This document shows positions 57,165 through 64,000 of a stretch of 64,000 nt of DNA, one piece after another (the first letter of the stretch is position 1; every line of letters begins with the position of its first letter). The notes under the pieces were generated by a model. The model saw only the letters and a program-made list of their open reading frames with translations, had not been told where the DNA came from and searched no databases. Source of the DNA: Trebonia sp036276115 (GTDB lineage: Bacteria > Actinomycetota > Actinomycetes > Streptosporangiales > Streptosporangiaceae); the NCBI GenBank assembly GCA_036276115.1, contig DATBEM010000223.1, positions 1 through 64,000 of the forward strand. The letters are read 5' to 3'. The position numbers and the translations under genes are program-made.

Positions 57165-58243
57165 GCGCGCAATCCTTTCAGCGATCCAATGCCGAGCGAG
57201 CCGCCGGGGCCGGCCGTCCCGCCCGCCGCCGTCTCACCCGCGGGCGGTCCGGCGGCGTGCGGTCCGGCCAGGGCGGCCTCGGTACTAGGGGCCTGCGCGG
57301 CCTGCGCCGCCGCGCCGGCCGGCCAGTCGGGGATGCCGTCGAGGAAGTCCGCCGACGGCGCGAAGAACAGGCAGCCGGTGACCGCGGTCGAGAAGTCGAG
57401 GATGCGGTCGGTGTTCCCCGGCGGGCGGCCGATGAACATGTTCTGGAGCATCTCCTCGGTCACGGCCGGGTCGGCCGCGTAGGCGATGTAGTAGGTGCCG
57501 TACTCCCCCTGCCCGACCTGGCCGAACGGCATGTTGGCCCGCACGATCTGCCGCTCGTCGCCGTCCGGGCCGGTGATCGTGTTCAGGGCGACGTGCGAGT
57601 CGGCGGGCTTGACGTTGTCGGGCAGCTCGATGTCGGCGAGCTTGGTCCGGCCGATGACGCGCTCTTGCTCCTCGACCGGCAGCGCGTTCCAGGGGCCCAT
57701 GTCGTGCACGTACTTCTGGACGATGACGTAGCTGCCGCCCGCGAAGGGGCGGTCCTCATCGCCCACGAGCGCGGCCGTCACCGCGGCCGATCCGGTCGGG
57801 GACTCGGTGCCATCGACGAAGCCGAGCAGGTCGCGCTCGTCGAAGTACTTGAAGCCGTGCACCTCGTCGGCGACCGTCACCACGGCGTCGAGCCGGGCCA
57901 TGACCTGCGTGGCCAGCTCGAAGCAGAGGTCCATGCGGCTGGCGCGGATGTGGAACATCAGGTCCCCGGGGGTCGCCGGGGCATGATGGCGCGGCCCGGC
58001 CAGCTCGCGGAACGGGTGCAGGGCGGCGGGGCGCGGGCCCCCGAACAGCCGGTCCCAGGCCTCGGAGCCGACGCCGGCCACGCACGCGAGGTCGCCGGGG
58101 ATGCGGAAGCCGACCGCGCGCTCCAGGCCGGGCAGGTCCGCCAGCAGGTCGCGGGTGACCTCCTCCCCGCCGGGGCGGATCGTGGCGACCAGGAAGATGG
58201 CGGCCGCGGTGAGCGGCGTCAGCACTGGTTGCGGCTCAGTCAA
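57161..58243 (-). CDS. DyP-type peroxidase, encapsulin cargo
   Basis: This 360-residue heme peroxidase has the family motif LLGFVDGTESP (catalytic Asp144), the proximal heme ligand His217 in ADSHVALNT, and distal Arg235 in RQIVRANMPFG. The C-terminus has a flexible Ala/Gly/Pro linker and then GSLGIGSLKG, the known encapsulin cargo-loading peptide. The start is a TTG at 58243 with AAGGGGG eight bases upstream. It would oxidise dyes or phenolics with peroxide inside the shell. It is the first gene of a two-gene operon with encapsulin and divergent from fumarase. Confidence 0.95.
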   Translation of the reverse strand: MTEPQPVLTPLTAAAIFLVATIRPGGEEVTRDLLADLPGLERAVGFRIPGDLACVAGVGSEAWDRLFGGPRPAALHPFRELAGPRHHAPATPGDLMFHIRASRMDLCFELATQVMARLDAVVTVADEVHGFKYFDERDLLGFVDGTESPTGSAAVTAALVGDEDRPFAGGSYVIVQKYVHDMGPWNALPVEEQERVIGRTKLADIELPDNVKPADSHVALNTITGPDGDERQIVRANMPFGQVGQGEYGTYYIAYAADPAVTEEMLQNMFIGRPPGNTDRILDFSTAVTGCLFFAPSADFLDGIPDWPAGAAAQAAQAPSTEAALAGPHAAGPPAGETAAGGTAGPGGSLGIGSLKGLRA

Positions 58244-58359
58244 CCCACGGCCCCCTTCGTCGCGAGGAAACTAGCCTCCCACACGTCACCGCCATCCAGT
58301 GGCCGGGGCTCGCGGGGGTGCCCCCAGCGGCCCGGCGAACCCGGCATAGCCTGGTCAGC

Positions 58360-59823
<1,464 letters not shown>

Positions 59824-59922
59824 GCGCGTAACGCGCCCGCCGCCGTGGTGACTTATGTTTAGCGCCGCGGTGACCTGGGGGGGTACCGCGGCGTGATTAC
59901 CTTGACGGGCAGGAGAACGGCC

Positions 59923-61287
59923 ATGGAATTCGACGTGATCGTGATCGGGGCCGGCCCCACCGGGGAGAACGTCGCCGACCGGGCCGTGCGCGGCGGCCTG
60001 ACCGCCGCGATCGTGGAGTCCGAGCTGGTCGGCGGGGAGTGCTCCTACTGGGCGTGCATGCCGAGCAAGGCGCTGCTGCGCCCGGCCGCCGCCGTCAGCG
60101 AGGCGGGCAGCGTCCGCGGCGTGACCGGCGCCCGGCTGGTCCCGGCCGAGGTCCTGGCCCGGCGCGACTCCTTCACGCACGACTGGACGGACGACGGCCA
60201 GGTCGAATGGCTGAACGGCGCCCACATCGAGCTCTTCCGGGGGGCCGGGCGCATCACCGGGGAGCGCCGGGTCCAGGTCGGGGAGACCGAGCTCACCGCC
60301 CGGCAGGCGGTGGTGGTGGCCACCGGGACCAGCGCGGCCGTCCCGCCGCCGCTGGCCGCCGCCCGCCCGTGGACCAGCCGCGAGGCGACCAGCGCGAAGC
60401 AAGTGCCGGGCCGGCTCGTCATCGTGGGCGGCGGGGTGGTCGGCTGCGAGATGGCAACCGCCTGGTCGGCGCTCGGGTCGAAGGTCACCCTGCTGTCGCG
60501 CGGCCCGCTGCTGGAGCGGCTGCCCGGGTTCGCCGGGGACCTCGTCGCCGCCGGGCTGCGCGCCGCCGGGGCCGACGTGCGGCTGGGCGCGAGCGTGGCC
60601 GGGGCCGAGCGCGGCGCCGACGGCATCGTGCGGGTGACGGTGGACGACGGCACCGTGATCGAAGCGGACGAGGTACTCGCCGCGACCGGCCGCCAGCCGC
60701 GCACGACCGGCATCGGCCTGGAGACGGTCGGGCTGGAGCCGGGCAGCTGGCTGGAGGTGGACGACACGCTGCGGGTGACCGCCGCCGGCGGCTGGCTGTA
60801 CGCGGCCGGGGACGTGAACCACCTGGCGCTGCTGACCCACATGGGCAAGTACCAGGCCCGGATCTGCGGGGACGCGATCGCCGCGCGGGCGCGGGGGACC
60901 GAGCCGAGGGTCACCGACTGGTCTAGCACCCGGTGCGTGCCGCAGGTCGTGTTCACCCTGCCCGAGGTCGCGGCGGCCGGGCGCACGGCGCAGGAGGCCG
61001 GGCAGGCGGGCGTCCGCACGCGGGTCGTGGAGTACGAGATCGGCAACGTCGCCGGCGCGGGCCTGTACGCCGACGGCTACACCGGGCGCGCGCAGATGGT
61101 CGTGGACACCGACCGCAAGGTGATCGTCGGGCTAACGCTGGCCGGGCCGGGCGTGGGCGAGATGATCCACGCCGCCACGATCGCCATCGCGGGCGAGGTC
61201 CCGCTGGACCGGCTGTGGCACGCCGTCCCCTGCTACCCCACGGTCAGCGAGCTCTGGCTGCGGCTGCTGGAGACGTACGGGCTGTAG
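59923..61287 (+). CDS. FAD-dependent pyridine nucleotide-disulfide oxidoreductase
   Basis: This 454-residue protein has an FAD-binding start FDVIVIGAGPTGENVADRAV, the redox disulfide GGECSYWACMPSKA (Cys40 and Cys45), an NAD(P)-binding loop VIVGGGVVGCEMATAW, and the dimerisation domain VTDWSSTRCVPQVVFTLPEV. The C-terminal base motif of lipoamide dehydrogenase (HxHPT) reads AVPCYPTVSELW, so the His is replaced. It is therefore probably not a standard lipoamide dehydrogenase or mercuric reductase. The ATG at 59923 follows AGGAGAACGG. It lies 100 bp after fumC on the same strand. Confidence 0.88.
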   Translation: MEFDVIVIGAGPTGENVADRAVRGGLTAAIVESELVGGECSYWACMPSKALLRPAAAVSEAGSVRGVTGARLVPAEVLARRDSFTHDWTDDGQVEWLNGAHIELFRGAGRITGERRVQVGETELTARQAVVVATGTSAAVPPPLAAARPWTSREATSAKQVPGRLVIVGGGVVGCEMATAWSALGSKVTLLSRGPLLERLPGFAGDLVAAGLRAAGADVRLGASVAGAERGADGIVRVTVDDGTVIEADEVLAATGRQPRTTGIGLETVGLEPGSWLEVDDTLRVTAAGGWLYAAGDVNHLALLTHMGKYQARICGDAIAARARGTEPRVTDWSSTRCVPQVVFTLPEVAAAGRTAQEAGQAGVRTRVVEYEIGNVAGAGLYADGYTGRAQMVVDTDRKVIVGLTLAGPGVGEMIHAATIAIAGEVPLDRLWHAVPCYPTVSELWLRLLETYGL

Positions 61288-61373
61288 CGCCGCAAACACG
61301 TCAAAAAACTTCTGGCCCGGCCGTAACGGCTGGCCGGGCTCCGGCGTTCTACCTTCAGGGCTTACCCCCGCTT

Positions 61374-61456
61374 GGGGCTCCCGGATGCCCCCCCGTCCGG
61401 GAACCCCATCCTGACGCCAGGCTCCCTGACGCCCCCCCGCCCGGGAGCCTGGCGTC
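61374..61456. terminator. Two successive hairpin terminators between convergent genes
   Basis: The first stem is GGGGCTCCCGGA (61374-61385) with TCCGGGAACCCC (61396-61407), with an internal mismatch. The second is GACGCCAGGCTCCC (61413-61426) with GGGAGCCTGGCGTC (61443-61456), a perfect 14-bp stem followed by CTTCTTCC. They separate the disulfide oxidoreductase and the SDR. Confidence 0.7.
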
Positions 61457-61483
61457 CTTCTTCCTCGCGCCGGCTTACCGGTG

Positions 61484-62233
61484 TCATCCGCGGCCGATGA
61501 ACGGCATTGTCGTGGCGGTTATCGTCATGAACTGGACGTTCGCGTCGAGCGGCAGGCCGGCCATGAACAAGACGGCGTCGGCGACGTGGCGGGGGTCGAA
61601 CAGCGGCTCCGCCCTGATCGAGCCGTCCGCCTGCGGGACGCCCTCGGCGAACCGCTGGCTCATCTCGGTCATGGCGTTGCCGATGTCGATCTGGCCGCAG
61701 GCGATGCTGAAGGGGCGCCCGTCGAGCGAGATCGACTTGGTCAGGCCCGTGATCGCGTGCTTGGTGGCCGTGTAGCCGACGGTGCGGGGCCGGGGCGAGT
61801 AGGCCGACACCGACCCGTTGTTGATGATCCGGCCGCCCTGCGGGTGCTGTTCCTTCATCATCCGCACGGCGTGGTGCGCGCACAGGAACGACCCGGTCAG
61901 GTTCACGTCCACGATGGACCGCCAGGCGGCCGGGGTGACCTCGTCCACCGCGCCGGCCGGGGCGCTCGTGCCGGCGTTGTTCACCAGCAGGTCAAGCCGC
62001 CCGTACTCGAGTTCCACGGCCGCGAACAGGGCCGCGACTGAGTCCGGGTCCGTGACGTCGACGGTGACGGGAAGAAAGCGCCCCTCAGGGGCGAGGCCGG
62101 CCGTCTCCTCCAGGGCGGCGAGCCGCCGCCCGCCGCCCGCGACCCGCCAGCCCGCGCGGGCCAGGGCCACGGAGATCTCGCGGCCCAGCCCGGAGCCCGC
62201 CCCGGTCACGACCGCCACCTGATTCGCTGTCAT
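61484..62233 (-). CDS. Short-chain dehydrogenase/reductase
   Basis: This SDR of about 249 residues has AVVTGAGSGLGREISVALAR (NAD(P) loop), DLLVNNAGTSAP, the catalytic Ser in NNGSVSAYSPR, and Tyr-x3-Lys in VGYTATKHAITGL. IACGQIDIGNAMTEMSQRF follows. It resembles the common actinobacterial SDRs acting on 3-oxoacyl or secondary alcohol substrates. A GTG two codons upstream (62239) is possible. It is divergent from the PPK2 gene with a gap of 70 bp. Confidence 0.9.
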   Translation of the reverse strand: MTANQVAVVTGAGSGLGREISVALARAGWRVAGGGRRLAALEETAGLAPEGRFLPVTVDVTDPDSVAALFAAVELEYGRLDLLVNNAGTSAPAGAVDEVTPAAWRSIVDVNLTGSFLCAHHAVRMMKEQHPQGGRIINNGSVSAYSPRPRTVGYTATKHAITGLTKSISLDGRPFSIACGQIDIGNAMTEMSQRFAEGVPQADGSIRAEPLFDPRHVADAVLFMAGLPLDANVQFMTITATTMPFIGRG

Positions 62234-62303
62234 GGTCACTCACGCTAGGGGACGCACGGGCCGCGATAAAAGGCAGGCGGCCGCCAGTGGGTATGAACGG
62301 CGC

Positions 62304-63137
62304 ATGGCCAGCAAGGAGACTAACGGCAAGCATGCCAGGAGCAAGGGTGGCGAGCGACTGCCGAAGGACGTGTACGAGAAGGAGCTATACCGGCTGCAGG
62401 CCGAGCTCGTGAAGATGCAGGAGTGGACCCGGGTCGCGGGCGCTCGCGTCATCGTCATCTTCGAGGGCCGGGACGCGGCGGGCAAGGGCGGCACGATCTC
62501 CCGCGTCACCGCCTACCTGAACCCGCGCACCGCCCGCATCGCGGCGCTGCCCACGCCGACCGAGCGGGAGCGGACGCAGTGGTACTTCCAGCGCTACATC
62601 GCGCACCTGCCGGCGGCGGGCGAGATCACCCTGTTCGACCGGTCCTGGTACAACCGGGCCGGCGTCGAGCGGGTGATGGGCTTCTGCACCAAGTACGAGT
62701 ACGCGCGGTTCATGCACCAGTGCCCGATCTTCGAGCGGATGCTGATCGAGGACGGCATCCTGCTGCGCAAGTACTGGTTCTCGGTCAGCGACGAGGAGCA
62801 GCAGCGCCGCTTCTCCGGCCGGCTGAACGACCCGATGCGCCGCTGGAAGCTCTCTGCGATGGACCTAGAGTCCCTCACCCGCTGGGAGGACTACTCGCGG
62901 GCGAAGGACGAGATGCTCACCCAGACCGACATCCCCGAGGCGCCCTGGTACGTGGTCGAGTCCGACGACAAGCGGCGGGCCCGGGTGAACATGATCGCGC
63001 ACCTGCTGTCCACGATCCCCTACCATGACGTGCCCGAGCCGAACCTGGTCCTGCCGCACCGGCCAGCCACCACCGGCTACGTCCGGACCTCGCGCGACCT
63101 GCAGACCTTCGTCCCCGACCACGCGGGGACGCTCTGA
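62304..63137 (+). CDS. ppk2: Polyphosphate kinase 2 family protein
   Basis: This 277-residue PPK2 has the P-loop VIVIFEGRDAAGKGGTISRV (Lys61), TPTERERTQWYFQRYIAHLP, the lid/Walker B region EITLFDRSWYNRAGVERVMG, and RRFSGRLNDPMRRWKLSAMD. PPK2 enzymes transfer phosphate between polyphosphate and nucleoside mono- or diphosphates, supporting energy and stress balance. The ATG at 62304 begins a basic Lys-rich leader. It is monocistronic and divergent from the SDR. Confidence 0.94.
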   Translation: MASKETNGKHARSKGGERLPKDVYEKELYRLQAELVKMQEWTRVAGARVIVIFEGRDAAGKGGTISRVTAYLNPRTARIAALPTPTERERTQWYFQRYIAHLPAAGEITLFDRSWYNRAGVERVMGFCTKYEYARFMHQCPIFERMLIEDGILLRKYWFSVSDEEQQRRFSGRLNDPMRRWKLSAMDLESLTRWEDYSRAKDEMLTQTDIPEAPWYVVESDDKRRARVNMIAHLLSTIPYHDVPEPNLVLPHRPATTGYVRTSRDLQTFVPDHAGTL

Positions 63138-63154
63138 CGCGGACCGCCCGGGCG

Positions 63155-63229
63155 CGCAACTAGTTGCGGGATCTAGCGACAGGTGGCATTCACCAGTCAA
63201 TTCGGGGCCATTGATAATGGCATCACTGG
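63155..63229. promoter_or_regulatory. Palindromes upstream of the coiled-coil gene
   Basis: CGCAACTAGTTGCG (63155-63168) is a perfect 14-bp palindrome. GCCATT-GAT-AATGGC (63207-63221) is a second, flanked by CCAGT/ACTGG. The region to 63360 is less GC-rich than its surroundings and is probably the promoter region of the next gene. Confidence 0.45.
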
Positions 63230-63390
63230 CAACTACTAACAACTATGTTCGCTCACGGTGAACGGCAAACGTGACTAATCGACCATCATCGCCTGCTGTC
63301 ACGTCCTAGCCTCGACTCCACGAACCCCGCACGGGGGCCGCGAACGGCGACCGGCCGGCCGTGGACCCCGCTACCGTAAGGAGCAGGCAC

Positions 63391-63894
63391 ATGCCAGCAA
63401 CGCTGGAAGAGCGCGTCGAGGCCGTCGAGACCGCGGTGAAGGACTCGCAGGCCGCGACCGGGACCTTGGAGACTAGGGTGAGCAACCTGGAGACCTTCGC
63501 CGGCCCGGGGCAGTCGGCGGCGCTGTCCGCCAACCTGCAGGAAGTCAGGGTCATGCTCGCGGGCATCGACTCCCGGCAAAAGCGCCTCGAAGAGGGCCAG
63601 ACCCAGCTGGTGGCCGGCCAGCGGCAGCTCAGGGACGAGTTGAAGAGCGGGCTCAACGACCTTCGGGCCGAGGTTGATGACCTGAAGGGCGACGTCGGAA
63701 CGCTCAAGGGCGACGTCGGGACGCTCAAGGGCGACATAGCGGAGCTCAAGGGCGACGTCGGGACGCTCAAGGGCGACATGGCGGAGGTCAAGGGCGACGT
63801 CGGGACGCTCAAGGGCGACATGGCGGAGGTCAAGGGCACCCTCGCCGAGATCCTCACCCGGCTGCCCAGGCCGGCCGAGCCCGGCAGCAACTAG
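63391..63894 (+). CDS. Coiled-coil protein with heptad-repeat tract
   Basis: This 167-residue cytosolic protein is almost wholly helical. An N-terminal coiled coil (LEERVEAVETAVKDSQAATG, LETRVSNLETF) is followed by a helix rich in Gln/Arg/Leu. Seven and a half heptads of the type LKGDVGT/LKGDMAE follow, encoded by near-identical 21-bp tandem units at 63681-63839. AAGGAGC lies seven bases before the ATG. It resembles phage-tail or bacterial coiled-coil proteins of simple sequence, and no enzymatic domain is seen. The repeat number is likely to vary between strains. Function unknown. Confidence 0.8.
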   Translation: MPATLEERVEAVETAVKDSQAATGTLETRVSNLETFAGPGQSAALSANLQEVRVMLAGIDSRQKRLEEGQTQLVAGQRQLRDELKSGLNDLRAEVDDLKGDVGTLKGDVGTLKGDIAELKGDVGTLKGDMAEVKGDVGTLKGDMAEVKGTLAEILTRLPRPAEPGSN

Positions 63895-63910
63895 CCGCCG
63901 GCGGTCACGC

Positions 63911-63936
63911 GCCGCCCGGACGCCTGTCCGGGCGGC
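63911..63936 (+). terminator. Strong hairpin terminator
   Basis: GCCGCCCGGAC (63911-63921) and GTCCGGGCGGC (63926-63936) form a perfect 11-bp stem with a GCCT loop, 17 bases after the coiled-coil gene stop. Confidence 0.75.
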
Positions 63937-63961
63937 GCTCGCGTACGGCAAACTATGGCCC

Positions 63962-64000
63962 GTGGACACTGGGGACTTGCGGCAGCGGGCCGCCGCGCAC
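63962..64000 (+). CDS. Start of a gene cut by the window edge
   Basis: A GTG at 63962 opens a frame VDTGDLRQRAAAH that reaches the edge. It follows the terminator and could be the N-terminus of a new gene. Only 13 codons are visible, so neither product nor start is certain; an ATG at 63955 in another frame is also possible. Confidence 0.35.
   Translation, partial: MDTGDLRQRAAAH

Overview
The window is very GC-rich DNA in which almost every codon ends in G or C. It has GTG and TTG starts, LuxR-family LAL regulators, an NIT-domain kinase with a roadblock partner, an MbtH protein and an encapsulin/DyP pair. Together these point to a high-GC actinobacterium, probably a soil organism with complex secondary metabolism. 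The genus cannot be read from the sequence. I saw no rRNA, tRNA, CRISPR array, transposase or integrase.

Layout. 1-3 kb: two secreted proteins, a choice-of-anchor/DUF642-like protein cut by the left edge and a GH54 arabinofuranosidase with doubled fascin-like trefoils. 3-8 kb: oxidoreductases, a transglutaminase-like protein, an alpha/beta hydrolase and a membrane protein. 8-12 kb: a LAL regulator, an atypical SDR and a MazF/PemK toxin. 12-15 kb: a secreted protein, a lipoprotein and a P-loop kinase-like protein. 15-19 kb: TetR with a double operator facing a GH13 glycosidase, then a type II thioesterase, MbtH and a frameshifted RidA gene. 19-22 kb: a Cys-cluster/winged-helix protein, a 1.2 kb gene-free region rich in repeats, and a GH12-like lipoprotein. 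22-25 kb: small membrane proteins, a CorA-like channel and Dps. 25-32 kb: hydrolase, methyltransferase, M29 aminopeptidase, MFS exporter, LmeA-like protein, flavoprotein, DUF3052 protein and several gene remnants. 32-36 kb: a coupled pair of ABC exporter half-transporters. 36-40 kb: a conservon-type sensor kinase plus roadblock protein. 40-47 kb: a SqdB-like epimerase and two tandem LAL regulators. 47-51 kb: prolyl aminopeptidase, hppD with a divergent Lrp/AsnC regulator, a RibD-like reductase and a Nei-type glycosylase. 51-56 kb: TetR, a frameshifted SDR and cytochrome bd oxidase (cydAB). 56-64 kb: encapsulin with its DyP cargo, fumarase, a flavin disulfide oxidoreductase, an SDR, PPK2 and a coiled-coil protein with 21-bp coding repeats.

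How genes work together. DyP ends in an encapsulin cargo-loading peptide and its stop overlaps the shell gene, so this is a two-gene nanocompartment operon. It sits beside cytochrome bd oxidase and near fumarase, which suggests a local respiratory/oxidative-stress theme. The secreted GH54, GH12-like and GH13 enzymes suggest use of plant polysaccharide. TetR/GH13, Lrp/hppD and TetR/SDR are divergent regulator-target pairs, two of them with visible palindromic operators.

The most novel signals are two dispersed intergenic repeat families. One is a 68-69 bp element, present in four copies at two loci 11.5 kb apart: a fixed TTGCTGTTATC box followed exactly 28 bp later by an inverted repeat. The other is a 25-nt box followed immediately by a GC-rich hairpin, in two copies 36 kb apart. 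Several genes also carry single-base length changes in 5-6 nt homopolymers (RidA twice, an SDR, possibly cydA). These could be real decay or uncorrected sequencing errors.
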